Source: Cristatella mucedo
Lineage: Eukaryota; Bryozoa; Phylactolaemata; Cristatellidae
Assembly: GCA_009760855.2 (NCBI GenBank)
Contig: WPIO01000195.1
Span: 372,001-436,000 of the forward strand
Reading direction: 5' to 3'
DNA length: 64,000 nucleotides
The notes under the pieces were generated by a model, which was given only the letters and a program-made list of their open reading frames with translations, was not told where the DNA came from and searched no databases. Shown here piece after piece: positions 12,390 through 25,367 of the stretch. A program made the position numbers and the translations under genes. Every line of letters begins with the position of its first letter. Within the stretch, counting starts at the first letter, position 1.

Positions 12390-13900
12390 TCTCTGTCTAG
12401 TCACTTTACATATGCTGCAAATGAAGCATATCAAGTGGTTATGGATAACATAGACAGCCTCCTCGCACACAGAAGCTCACGAAGAACACTTCACACTGGC
12501 AAGCAAATAAGTGACAGGTAGGTGTTGAGCTTCTTCTAAAATGTTGTCGTTTCTATGGATGTCGTTCCGTCGGCTGGAAGTGAGTTCCAGGTTCTGTCAG
12601 CATAACAACTAATGGCACGGTTTCCAAAGGAGTTTAAGGTTGGTTACAGACACAGCTAAGCGATTTGAATCAGAAGAGCGGTTATTTTGATGCTAAGTAT
12701 GACTGTGAAGGAGTTCGGAAAGGTAGGCCAGGCAAGAGAGTGAAGGGACTTAAAAGTGAGTGACAAACCTTGAAGTCGATACACTGGTTGATGAGAAACC
12801 AGTGTCGGTCCAAGAGAAGTGGTTTAATATAGAGATTACAATGCTCACAACAGATAAGCCTTGCTACTGAGTTCGTTCCCCACTATAGCACCTTATTGCA
12901 CAGGCAGGAAGACCTCCGAGTCGAGTTACAAAAGTCGAGATGTCCCTGATGCATGGGCCAACTTGTATTTTTTATGCCTACTTAAGAAACCTCAAATTTT
13001 GGCAATACTACGTGGCTGCAAGTAAGCAGACATGATGGAGGAGCTGATGTGATCGTCTTGTGAAAGTTCACTGGTGAACACGACACCCAGATTGCATGCA
13101 GATGCTATACGAGATATGCAGCTAGAGCTCATTTTGAGGGTAAGGTTTTCCAATTTCTGAGTCACACTACATTTTCCCATAGCAAGTACGTTGTTTCTAT
13201 CGTCACTCAATTTCCGAAAGCTTGTTGCCTGCTTGATTAGCGATCTAACGCCGGCATTTTGAAGGATGTACGATCTGAGGCTAAGGACATATTTATTAGG
13301 ATAATTATGTACGGCAGCAGCAAATCGAAACGGAAGATGGAGAACGGTGAGTTAGGAGTCATGGGGGCAAGCAATCTTCTTAGGCTGGATGATGAACTTA
13401 AAGATGAGGTCTCTAGCGGCAGACAAGAAGGTGGGCATTGGCATACAGCAAGGAACTGAGGACGAAGAGTCCAGTGGGGATATTAACCTTGTGAGTAGAC
13501 TCTCTGATCTTATCTATTTCGCTGATAAAAAATCTAGAGCAATTTTGCTGAAAAAATCTAGAGAACCGATACTCTAGATCGCCACAAGAATCTCTTGATG
13601 ACGAGCTGATCCGAGAGTGGTTAAGGAGATGATCGATGGTCAACGTCAGAATTTTTTTATAGCGCAGCTGTAGTTGTAATTGCCCACAATAAGTACAGCC
13701 TTGGAAAGATAACTCAGTAGAGTGAATGTACACCATCGAGCACGACAGTGAGGCTGACACAGGTGTGGTCTCATATGGCAAAAGAGTGTCTATCAGTAAA
13801 TCGTAGCTTTCCAGAAATAATGTCCCACAACAATGGCTACGAAACGATGGTAAATCTTTAATCTGCCAGCCTGAGCCTCTTCCTGGAGGATTTGATGGCA
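12390..13900 (-). mobile_element. LINE copy, minus strand, pre-RT linker to 3' UTR
   Basis: Lower coordinates hold the 3' UTR (TTTACATATGCTGCAAATGA). 12990-13210 reads NNVLAMGKCSVTQKLENLTL then ACNLGVVFTSELSQDDHISS, which sits after the RT palm. 13480-13560 reads FFISEIDKIRESTHKVNIPT, the pre-RT linker. The RT palm itself is deleted. This is the longest LINE span in the window. Confidence 0.65.
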
Positions 13901-14537
13901 AGCCACGGATAAGAGATAATCGGATTTTTGTGTGACAACATTGCGTGGATATTTCAAAACCCTACTAATGCTCTAATCTCTACCCTTCCCCATCATGACT
14001 GCAAATAGCTGCAGGTTGTTACATGGTATCGTACAGCTCTAACCCGATCATTATTGGGGAAGATCCAGCTGTGTCGATAAAACATGCTGGTATGAATATT
14101 TCATAACCTCTGTGTAATATTCTTAATAATGATGAAGACTTATTTTAATCCAACTGTTCCTTGTCACTGACCAATCGCTTATGACGCTGGAGTGACGACG
14201 ACTAAGTCACAAGGACAAAAACAGAAGTCTCCTGTCCTCACGAGGGTGGGTGCACTCGTGAGAGAAAATGAGGCAACGAAAAGATCAAGGGTCAACCTAG
14301 CTACCACTGCTACCTTCTGCATCACAATTTGGAATCGCTTATAGCCTCTTACCAAGTAAAAGAATTCAGAGTGCTGCCTCCATAGGTCTGCTGATAGCTA
14401 TCAAATACTACTACGCCTTAATCAACTACTCAAACTATGTGAGATACTACGCCTTAATTAACTCCTCAAACCAAACTAAAATGGAAATGCTCTGACGATC
14501 ATAATTTTAAGATTCGGATTGAGTGGTTGCATGCCCA

Positions 14538-15270
<733 letters not shown>

Positions 15271-15865
15271 GCTGACCCTCTCCTTTCCCTTTCACTCTTT
15301 TCATCTAATTGTCTTTATCTCTAATACCCAAGCACGTTTCATCGGACTCATTTGAGATTCTTGAAAAAGCACTTTTGTTAGAAATTTTCTGTTCAGCAGC
15401 TAATATTCTTCTGAACCGCCGCCTCTTTTCCCAACATGTTCATCTACTTCTAACATAGAGTAAAAGGAGTGATTGCAACAGATATATCAATTATCTAACA
15501 CCTTGTGGCTCAAATTCGGGCTTGCATGGGCACACAAAAAGACTCCACGTGCAAATAGGAATAGCAGGCGATAAATGGGCTCCGATTGCAACAGCCACTG
15601 CTGGGTATGTACAATTACGTATTTTCGAAAATGCCACTACTATTTCTTGCGATCGAGCCACCAAGCGCCCGGGGTTTCGCTCCTCGTTGCGAGCTGTGAG
15701 TGCAGCCGCGCCGGATGCCGGCTCCTTTGCTGTCCCCACTCGACATCGGCGAATACCGGTACGCTTCTGCCCGCTAGCCTCTTGTGCTCTTTGAGAAAAA
15801 GTGGCAGAGATTACGTATCCCAAATTAGTGCATTTATGTTTCTTTGCTCGTGTTTTACTGATCAC

Positions 15866-16205
15866 TTTATTGGAACTCACTCCCGAGTTCCGTCACGACA
15901 TCCCCTGACTTGACCACATTTAAAAAGAAATTAAAAACGCACCTATTTATGACAGCATTTAGTGGGTCCCTGTGATTCGTCCTGTATGTGCTTATGCTTG
16001 CTGACACTGGGCATACTGCCACTAACCACACATGCATGCTGACCCGGTTCACGGCACCCCCAACCGTGTCATTCTTGTTGCTTATTGAGCAAGCTACCAT
16101 TAGCCATTCGATCGAGTTTCCTTTGCAGCAAATTTAAGGCGCCTAGAAAAAGATTGAGTTTTCTGAGGGGGCTTTATAAAGTGTGCTATTATTATTATTA
16201 TTAAT
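15866..16205 (+). mobile_element. LINE-A 3' end
   Basis: Starts at GGAACTCACTCCCGAGTTCC in the ORF2 C-terminus, then the 3' UTR, GCGCCTAGAAAAAGATTGAG and (ATT)n. Confidence 0.85.
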
Positions 16206-16574
16206 TTTTGTTGGCGATTTTACGAAAGCTGAGTGTGGCACTCGCGAGCTCTGACGCTGTATGGGGGGAAAGCACTCCGATGGACCGCTAGTGGCGTTTG
16301 GAATGTGGTTGATATGTGGTCATGAAAACAAATTGCTCGGCGAGTAAGAGCACTCGAGTGAGAACTCAAGAGATGAGAGGTGGCTCGCTGACACTGGGCC
16401 TTCTGGTAAGCAGTGCTTTCGGCTGCCGGCTTGCTGAGACAACTAAGCCGGTGGTACTAGCTTTTACACTCGTTCATTCTCTTACTTGTATCCTTTCACA
16501 TGATTGTTGCCTGGCGTTACTAGGTGCTCTGTAAGGTCCTATCAACCGTCGAATTGGGATAATTGGCCCCCAAG

Positions 16575-16893
16575 CTAAAATTCTTTGGAGACCATGCCTT
16601 TAGTTCGTATGCTTCCGAAGCCTGTAACTCACTACCAACTGACATCACGACATCCTCTGACTAGGTGTCATTAAAAAAGAAGCTAAAAATGAACCTGTTA
16701 CTCACAGCATTTGCCATTTGTCAGTGTAAATTGTTCTCTGTGTGCTTTTGCATGCTGATGCTGTGCTTTGCTTATTACCAACCATGTTGACATGCTTCCT
16801 TTCCAGCATATGTAGAGTGCCAAGAAAAAACATTTATTGATATGATGCTCTGCACGTATGTCTTACTATTATTATTACTATTATTATTATTAG
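16575..16893 (+). mobile_element. LINE-A 3' end, diverged subfamily
   Basis: TTTGGAGACCATGCCTTTAG, CTCACTACCAACTGACATCA, then a shortened UTR and (ATT)n. The tail stem GAGTGCCAAGAAAAAACATT is degraded. Confidence 0.75.
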
Positions 16894-17360
16894 TTATGTT
16901 TCTTTGCAGGCATGCCAGAAGTGCTTACAAAGAGCTACTCTTGGCACTCTTTGTCTGCAAAGCGAACTGTTAGTGGTTGTAGATGGAACTAAAAACCGGT
17001 TCTCACATGCGCGATTCAGAATGTGAGATCTAGCTATAGGTAGAGACTGTAAAAAAGCAAACTTCCAGTACTCAAAGGTACCCTTACAATTCAATCAGTC
17101 GTCTCGTGACTTGTAGCAGCTCGCTTCGGTGATAAAATCTCGTCTGCAGCCAAATTTCAGATCACTCGGCTGTGGTGGTTCGGAGCGAGTGCCCGAGACT
17201 GCTGCCCATTGTGGAGCCACCTGCTCATCTTGACCTGGTGACCTGGTTTTCACTTGTGGTGTCTTCGTGTGTACAGGCTGCTGTGCTGCAGTCTGCTGGC
17301 TCGTCGATGAAACTGGTGCCAGAAGTGGACAAGAAAGTGCATTCTGGGCGGTTGCATGCA

Positions 17361-17544
17361 TAATAATAAGTAAATAAATGCGAGCTGATTAAACAGCCTC
17401 TTTTTGTACAGCAACAGAAGAGCCTTTACGGCTATCACCACCGCTTGCAGTGGCGATACAGAATCGCCCACCGCAGGAATCGAACCCACGACCTCGGGGC
17501 CGAGGTCGTGACAGCAACCGCCTTACCTAGTGTGCCATCACGGC
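17361..17544 (-). mobile_element. SINE family 1 copy
   Basis: Minus-strand copy with GCCGTGATGGCACACTAGGT, a perfect internal palindrome CACGACCTCGG-2 nt-CCGAGGTCGTG (17487-17510), the B box, CGGTGGTGATAGCCGTAAAG and AATCAGCTCGC. One of the best-preserved copies. Confidence 0.85.
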
Positions 17545-17669
17545 TCACCATGCTGTATGCTAAGTTGTTGCATGCATTTGTTGCACATTGGTTGCATGCG
17601 TGTGTGTGTGTCAAAGAAATGAGGGGTGCCAAGCCATGAAAAAGAGTCTTGCCCGATGTAACAACCTCA

Positions 17670-17707
17670 TCTGTATAGTGGCAGAATAGCCTTATCGGCT
17701 ATCACGG
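17670..17707 (-). mobile_element. SINE family 1 fragment
   Basis: Only the GATAGCCG..AAGGCT..CTATAC section of the body is present on the minus strand, abutting the 5' break of a LINE-A copy. Confidence 0.45.
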
Positions 17708-18835
17708 TTTATACTCTCTCTTTTGCCGATGTAATTGCCAAGCACAATCAAGTCTTTCACTTCTATGCAGATGGCACTCAGTTGTACCTTTGCTTTGATC
17801 CTTTCCAGCCCTCTTGCACGTCGAATTCTCTCAACTCCCTTGCTGCATGTATTGATGACATCTGCACATGGCAAGCAGCACATTTTCTTAAATTGAATGG
17901 TGATGAAACCAATTTACTAGTTATGGGCAAAGGCTCTGCCAGCATATCTCCTGTCGACTCTGCACGAAATCTAGGTGTCATGTTCCAAAGTGACCTTCCA
18001 AAATACTACTACATCAACTCTGCAGTCAAGTCTGCCTACTTTCAGCTACATAAGCCTACTTTCAGCTACATAACATTGCTAAAATTCTGGCTTGTTTAGA
18101 CAAGGATACCGCATCTAAACTGGTCAATGCATTTGTGACATCTCGTCTTGACTCCTGTAACTCACTGCTTGCTGGCCTACCGGCCTGTGCACTCAGGCAC
18201 TTACAGCCGATGCAAAACTCTGCAGCTAGGATCGTCTGTCGTGAGCATCGAAGTTGCCACATCACACCACTTTTTGCTGACCTGCACTGGCTCCCAGTCA
18301 AGCAACGCATCGACTTCAAGGTTTTGTCACTCCCTTTTAGGTCTCTTCATTCTTTGGCTCCAGCATAAATATCAGATCTACTCCCCCATTAGGTTAAGCA
18401 TCGTACCAACCACTTTTCGGAATTTTAACTGTTTACCCCAACCTCCAACAAATCTTAAATCCTTTGGAGACCATGCTCCCAAAGCCTGGAACTCACTCCC
18501 GACCTGCATCACGACATTTCCTTACTTGACCACATCGAAAAATAAATTAAAAATGCATCTATTTATGACCGAATGTTGTGGGTCCCTGTGATTCATCCTT
18601 TACGTGCTTATGCGTGCTGACATTGTGCATGCTGCCACTAGCCATGCTTGCATGCTGACCCTGTGCAATTCACCCCTAACCATGTTATTCTTGTTGTTTA
18701 TTGAGCATACTACAACTAACCATTCGATCGTGCTTCCTTTGCAGAAATTGTAAAGCACCTAGAAAGAGATTGAGTTCTCTGATGGCATTTTATCAAATGT
18801 ATTATAATTAATAGTATTATTATTATTAAATGTAA
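17708..18835 (+). mobile_element. LINE-A copy from RT palm to 3' tail
   Basis: The longest plus-strand LINE-A copy: FHFYADGTQLYLCFDP (RT box, Asp-Gly instead of Asp-Asp), LKLNGDETNLLVMGKGSASI, ARNLGVMFQSDL, LDSCNSLLAGLPACALRHLQ, HWLPVKQRIDFKVLSLPF, a frameshift, NSLPTCITTF, 3' UTR and an ATT-rich end. A 20-bp direct duplication (18034-18053 and 18054-18073) lies inside. Confidence 0.88.
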
Positions 18836-20504
18836 ACATATGCCTAATACTCTCCTTAAAAAGTACAAGCAAAAAGGTGCAGCTAGTAAATGCAAGTTTC
18901 CAAAATACGTTAGCAGCAAGTTGTCGTTAGAATTACCAAAGCAATTACTAGCATGTTTTGGCAATACAGGTAACCAGTTAAAAGGATAACACGACCTACT
19001 ACGTTTAAGTCAACTTTCTGCTGTCAATTGCTTAAGCTAGACCTACCAAGAACCTCAGTTTATACTGCAGTTTTCTGTCGAGATACCAGTGAATCCACCT
19101 AGTGATGCATGCTCAAGCCATTTTCTGCAGGGGAGCTTACTTCACTGAACATGCCACTGTAGCCAGGATCCCCACGGCTGCTGCCGTTGTCTGCTGTTAG
19201 ATGTCTGAAAGCATCTGAAAGCACGTAGCCAGCCCAGCCCTTGGCCTCTAAACATGCTACAGGTTCGGTGGCACATGGTTGGTGTCACCTTCCCTGCCCG
19301 GAAAGCTCTGCTGCTTCATTGCCTGACATCATTGGCAGTTTATACTTGGGTGCTGCCAAGATGAACATAAGCGTGCCAGGGACACACACGCAGGTGTTGC
19401 AAATGCGTCTGCTTGAAGGCATGCAAGCAGGAGGTCATACATTAAATCAGCCAGAAACTATGGAGGTGCGGTTTTGACCTCCGAGTGACGACGAGCATTA
19501 AACATAACCCATTGCTGTTTTCGGCATTTCATTATTTTGGTAGGTCTCAATTACATGCCAACGCTGACCCTTTTTACATTTGCAGGTTGTCATTTGGTAT
19601 TTCGAGTTTTGTGGCAGGTGCCAGGATTAACTGCACACACCGAGAACCCAACTCGGGGCTACAGGGATATCTAAGTCAAACTCATTGCTCAAAGCAACTT
19701 CAATAAGATCGAAAAAAGCCTGAATCAAAATGTCATCACAAGTTTAAGGAACACTCATTAAATTGTATTGCAAAAAGTTTGAGCTCATTGGGCCACATGC
19801 CCGGACACAGCAGCTTGCCGCCGTGGCTGGGGCACAAAACTGCATCCGGTCTGGCTGAGCTGGCTCGGACACCGAGGAGTTGCCAAAATGGGTACCATAC
19901 TAGCAGACGCAAAAAGCAGGATAGCAATACTATGTAGCCTGCACAAAGCTTGTGGAAATGCAACAACACGACTACTGCTTAAATAAATACCAAATAAAAC
20001 CAAAACAAAACCAAATTAAACCGTAAGAGGACGGCCATACTAGCACTGTTGAAGGTAGGCCGGACTCCCTCGGCGCAATCGCGCATTCGATCCTAGCATT
20101 AGTGCCCCTGCATCGGAAGCAGAAGGGAGGCAGAGGCGGGAGGCAGTGACGGGTGGGACAGGAGGGGAAGGCCAGGCAGGCAGGGAGGGCAGTGAACGAG
20201 CCGCCCGTGCTATTTGGTTTTAGACTTGGGTGCAGGCGAGTGGCCACGCTTCTCCTGACTCTTTGGCGCACTGATGGCTGGCTTGAGCGTGTACTTGGGC
20301 AGCGGTCCTGTAATGAGAAAGAGCGGCATTTACTGGTCGAAGCCTATGCAGCCGAGCAAGAGTGACTAGACAAGCGGGCAATGCGCTTGCTGTCACCTCA
20401 CCACACCTCCTCACTCCCGCCTGCACCAGACACGGCTGAAGCTTGGCACGACGATGTCCCGGCAAATGCGTAAATGAGCAGCCAACGAATGCAGGCAGAT
20501 CGCA
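18836..20504. other. Unannotated stretch
   Basis: Nothing recognised on either strand apart from short simple repeats (AAAACC-type at 19985-20020). Confidence 0.55.
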
Positions 20505-20685
20505 AAGGTCATGTGAATCCCTTGGTCTTAGCCCAAGGGTAAGGTGCTTGCACTTCACCCCAGAGGTCGTGGGTTCGAGTCCTGCAGTGGGCGATATCCT
20601 GTATTCACTACTGCCAGTGGTGGCGATAGCCATAGGGATTTTCCGCGGCTATATAAATGAGGCTGTTGAATCAGTTTCGACGCAA
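20505..20685 (+). mobile_element. SINE family 1 copy, diverged
   Basis: GGTAAGGTGCTTGCACTTCA, GGTCGTGGGTTCGAGTCCTG, CAGTGGGCGAT, CAGTGGTGGCGATAGCCATA and AGGCTGTTGAATCAG, with the spacing of the family. Confidence 0.8.
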
Positions 20686-20689
20686 AATC

Positions 20690-23085
20690 TCCCTGCAACA
20701 CCCACCGCTGCAAATCCACAGTTCGACCATAGCGCTCAGCAGCACACTCAGGTCAGAATTCACCCGTAGAGACTCGACTCGCTCGACTGCCAGCCAGCAC
20801 ACGTGCATACACACCGAACCAACTAATTCTCAGCAACACTTGAACATTTTCTCAATAAATTATAACACCTCTTTCTACTAGCACATTTTCACCAAGAGCT
20901 AGCTCTCTTCGATCCCATCCTGCAACAGCAGGGCACAAACGAGGCAAGGTCGGTTGCGGGAAAGCATCGTGCACCACGATAAATTTCACAAATCCAATGC
21001 GCATTCTCTGCCTGCCGGGTAGAAATGCGAACATCGGGGATAAGTGTGATCAACCAAAGTCAGACTCCAGAGCGATAAAGCGATCGCCAATCACCGGTGA
21101 CCACCCGAGCAGTGTGCACCAGGAGCCATTTCGCCTCACCAGTTGGTCCCACATTCCGTACCCCCCAATTGAATAAGCAGTCTGCAAGCACATTCATCGG
21201 CACTGCTACCACTACCGGAGGGTGATTCAAGACATTCATCGACCACTACCAGATGATCCTGGTGAGCCTGCTTAGGCATCGCAGGCAGGAGCCACGGTTT
21301 TCTGCAATGCCCCACGAGGCTGTCGGTTCGGCTGGAGTTGGTTCGTAGTTACAAATGTTTCCTCACTGGAAGCTTGGCGTTTTCTGTGTTCGGAACGTGG
21401 GGTTGTGGTTTTTGAATGGGGGTTTTGAGTTTAACGGAGGTTTATACCATGTGTGCCCACTTGCAGGTGTGATTAACTTGCAGCAGACCTTTGATGAAAA
21501 AAATGGAGTAAGGTGCAGAGCTGCCCACAAAAGACAGAAACAGATGTGGTGCAGCTGCAGCTAATGCAAATGTACAAATGTGTCATAGACGCCTACTGAC
21601 ATTGTCTTAGCTCATCTAACGGTAAAGAGGGATTTCCATGTATAAGCAATGTGTGCACTCATGTCAGACAGATGTGACAATGGGCAGTGATTTGTACAGC
21701 ATCAGCATGAGTTTGCCACTGCCACTAGGGCACCACACTGAATCTACTGATGCAAAGGACAAAATGCCGATACGAGTCTTCGATGCTGAGTTGCAAATGC
21801 ACATGCACTCGCCAACAAGGGACAAGCCACTCCTTCCCGACGAGCTGAGAGCCAAACCTACATTATTCAGATGCGATCGAATCCTAGCATCGGTTGAGTC
21901 GGCATGACTCACATGACATCACCCCCATGAGCATGATGTGAATCAAAGCGCAAGAACGACACGATACATGCCCTTCAATCATTCGAGCAAAACCAATTTC
22001 CATAGGATGGGGGACATTCGAGGGCCATCGAGATCCGGCTATCGTGCCTCAGCCGCATTCACTTGTGTTCACGATCATTCATTCTTCATTGCCTTCACAA
22101 GTGCAAGCAGAGAGCCGGGCTGTGACTGCCACTCCAGTAGTCTGGACTAGATGAGGATGCGTAGACAACTGAATAGCAGCAACATAATCTCTAAGCCACG
22201 AGTGCGCAAATGAATCGCTGCATCGCCAGGTGATCTCTGTGACGGGTCACCAGCTTGGCGTGCATTTTTGAAGCTGCATCTGAGCAGAGTGGGTGAGCAT
22301 CAGAGCATAAGCTTGCACGACCCAACGAAGCCAAACTTAGTTTTAGAACACAGACCGTCCATGAAGGATCGACCTTACAGTGGCGATTCTTGTCAGTCAT
22401 GCAAACGGACATGCTTCTAGCCATGTGGCTTTTGTAGCACAGATGGCCTGGAAACAATTTGAAGAAATACAGTGAGTGAGCTTATGCAGATAAAGAAGAT
22501 GAGGCAAAAGGTTGTCACCCGGCGACCCTTGCTGCCTACTCGGTGTAAGCAGCACTGACAGACCAACTGGAAAGAGTGAGAGGTTAAACTTTAAACTTCA
22601 AACATACGACATGGATTCTTTTTTTAATGTACATGCACAGGGTCTTCTGGACCACAATGCAAAGTAAAATAGGACGTAGCCGGACGGAGTATGGGGTATC
22701 TGTGCATCGGGCCATCTGACTGTCGAGATAAAACGATATCGTCGAGAAAACAAACATCGAGAAGAACTTCATGCCTACTCATTCACACTTAACTGTGTAT
22801 CCACTTCACAAATCCATCTTACAATTTTTTGCTTTTGAGGTTTGATAACCATGACAAAGCCATGCCAGAGGTAGACCTTGCCTAGAAATAGCAGACCCTA
22901 GGTTTCAACCGGATGTGTGTACTAGAATGTCCATGGATAAAATGTCCAAGGTCGAAACTGTGTGTAACCGATGAAGGCATACCAAATGGAGCAGCAGTGG
23001 TCACCGATAGCTCTGTACCAAATGAACTAATAGAATCTTTTGCAACACAGTCATATGTCTCCTCTGGCCAAAAGTGATTTTACAA
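20690..23085. other. Unannotated stretch
   Basis: Small open frames at 21638-21907 and 21938-22150 (plus) show no family signature or splice sites I would trust. No repeats identified. Confidence 0.5.
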
Positions 23086-23086
23086 T

Positions 23087-23170
23087 CTTCCGAGACCCAG
23101 TGCAGAATACATTCTTTCAAACGAACGATGCTTCGTTTGAAGGAATACATTCTGCACTTGGTCTCGGAAG
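23087..23170. repeat. Inverted repeat, 39-bp arms, 6-nt loop
   Basis: CTTCCGAGACCCAGTGCAGA onwards pairs with the region ending TGCACTTGGTCTCGGAAG; only a few mismatches. Confidence 0.93.
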
Positions 23171-23376
23171 CTCGAACAACAGCTGACTTATTCTCTTATT
23201 TACAGCATTCGCTTAAAGTATGAGTAAGCAATTGCCAACAAACACCACTGCAAGTCGCACCAATAGCATTCGAGCTTGCAAGCTCTTAGGATAGCAATAG
23301 AGCCCAACGCCTCCGGGACAGCTTCAACCCTTACCTGGTGCCTCTTACCGCACAAAAGAAGGGGCAAATCACGTAC

Positions 23377-23586
23377 CGAGCTCCTTTGGTCGAGGCAGGC
23401 TGGCCTTTGCAAGCTTGATATTCATCTCATCAGAATAATCAGCTATTTCGTCCACTAGGCTCCGGGACAGGCTGCTTCCGATATTTTGTACAACCTCGTG
23501 TACTATTTTCAGTATGGCCTGCAATGACGCACCGAAAAAAACAAGGCCATAGAGTAGGCGCTCCAGCAGGAATTGCACAGTCAGAT
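23377..23586 (-). CDS. Probable coding exon, perhaps a further C8orf74-like exon
   Basis: A 210-nt open segment between a textbook acceptor (TTTTCGCTTTTGCAG) and donor (G/GTACGTGA), phase 1 at both ends. It reads LTVQFLLERLLYGLVFFG then ILKIVHEVVQNIGSSLSRSL and ends MNIKLAKASLPRPKEL. It has heptad-like leucines and a short hydrophobic stretch. It lies 1.3 kb downstream of the last C8orf74-like exon on the same strand, and MNIKLAKASLPRP loosely recalls the LDLKLQKKTLNLNAP end of human C8orf74. It could equally belong to another gene. I do not otherwise recognise it. Confidence 0.5.
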
Positions 23587-24342
23587 CTGCAAAAGCGAAA
23601 ATGCTTAGTAAAGTTGCAACGAGACAGCAAGCACGGGAATTAGTCGAGCTACACTCATTGAACACAGCATTGGTCCTGCTGACAGCTGTCGATCAAGCAG
23701 TTCAGTTGACTACATCATCGCATAAGGATGCAATTTGGGTAAACGGCGAGTTTGATCAAATGAGGGTCATGCTGAGTGGCTGGCAGGGTGGAATAGCTAT
23801 ACTTCTACATGATTGCATGTAATAAAGTTCAAGGACGTTTGATGGCACGTGGAGCACAACTTATCCAACCAAAATCTGAAATAAACTCCACTGGTTCACA
23901 AGCTGGTGAGCTTAAATTTGAAAATTCATGCTGATCCTTAAAGTATTGGCCGAATTATGGAATTTATGAGGCACAGAGATAAACAGCAAATGAAGCTGTT
24001 TAAAAGTCATATGCATGTACCTTAACAAGCTGCAAACATGTACCTCACTGTAACAAGGTTCAGCAAGTTTGGACATAAGCCGTATACGACGCAGAAATTT
24101 GTAAATTTGTTATTTCTATGTATGTTTTTGCGGTTTACTCGTGGGTTAGATATGGTTTGCTATTCGCTGCGTTAATACTTTCCTTTTATGCGGAAATTGT
24201 CAAAAATTCGGGTCTCATTTATTACATGCTTGTTTTTTAAGGCACCCCAAGCAATTACTCGATAGTTGTGCCAATCCTTTCACTATTTCCTTGACATTTA
24301 CCCTTAGCAGAAGCAGCCTTAAGAGAGCATACCACATGGTAT

Positions 24343-24382
24343 GGAACTCGGCTAATCCCACGTGTGGGATTAGCCGAGTTCC
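24343..24382. repeat. Perfect inverted repeat, 19-bp arms, 2-nt centre
   Basis: GGAACTCGGCTAATCCCAC-GT-GTGGGATTAGCCGAGTTCC. Confidence 0.97.
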
Positions 24383-24394
24383 CTAGAGTTTTGC

Positions 24395-24560
24395 ATCACC
24401 TTCATGCATCTTATTGCACAGGTAAGAAGATCTGAAGGTAGTGAATTACAAGTCTAGAGGGTTATCATAAACGCATGACCAGCCTACTGTATCCTTATCT
24501 AACCAGGTCCGAATTTGTTCAATATTACACAGCTGCAAGTAGAAGCACTTGCATGTGCAA
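24395..24560 (-). mobile_element. LINE fragment
   Basis: Diverged match to 12885-13040: CATCTTATTGCACAGGTAAG, AATTACAAGTCTAGAGG and CACAGCTGCAAGTAGAAGCA in the same order. Confidence 0.5.
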
Positions 24561-24888
24561 CTTCCTGACGTATTCAACTATTGAAGCGACATTTTAGAGC
24601 AGGGCGCCCACATTCCATGCAGGGGCTGCAGGAGATGTGAGAATCCACACGGAACTCGGATGCTCGTGGAGGTAACCGAAGGCTTTCGGGGGATGCAAGG
24701 ACTACCGGTGACGTGCCACGGTTCGAGATGATTGTCGTCACTTAATGAAACCAGAACAGTGGAGCCGAAAAGGCAGCTCGGGACAACCGAGGCCAATGCT
24801 TTATGCACTGACTTTATGAGCAAGCGTTAATACCCCTACCCACAAACAATCTTGCCACACCACACCCCCAACAAACAAAGCTGTGGTC

Positions 24889-25367
24889 TCACTGGGCTAG
24901 CCTGCTGCGGTTAACGGTGAGGTGAGCAGCAGCAGCAGCAGCAGCCAGCAGCAAAGGTCTTGCCTCGCTCTGTGACAGCAGTGACGCCGAGCCGACATCC
25001 ACCACGGTGCTGGCGAGGGCCACTCTCGCGCAATTCACGTCGCGCTGCTGCTGGTGGGCTTCAAGCCGCGTGTCCAGCTCACGCTCGCCCGCCTCCAGCT
25101 CCGCCATCTTGCGCGCGTAGGCATATACGGTGGGCAGCACGCCCAGACGCAGGGGAGCAGGAGCAGACGGAGCCTCCACGAGGGCGTGAGCGGTGAATGT
25201 AAGTGTGGTCCGCTCTCTGCTAAACACGTACTTGTACAGCCTAAAGTGCCGCATGACGGTGCCAAACACGTAGTCGGCCAGCATGGCCAGCTGCCTCTCG
25301 TCGACGTGCACATACAGCCTCAGGGCGGCATCTTTGAATGCCACTGCTGCCTCGTCAATGCTGTGTC
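24889..25367 (-). CDS. C8orf74: C8orf74-like exon 3
   Basis: Opens after GTTTGCAG with (G)HSIDEAAVAFKDAALRLYVH and runs 158 codons to TGA. A GTGAGC inside it (after MAELEAGE) could act as a phase-1 donor to the exon at 23586. The similarity to human C8orf74 continues past that point, so I keep the open reading to the stop. Confidence 0.75.
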
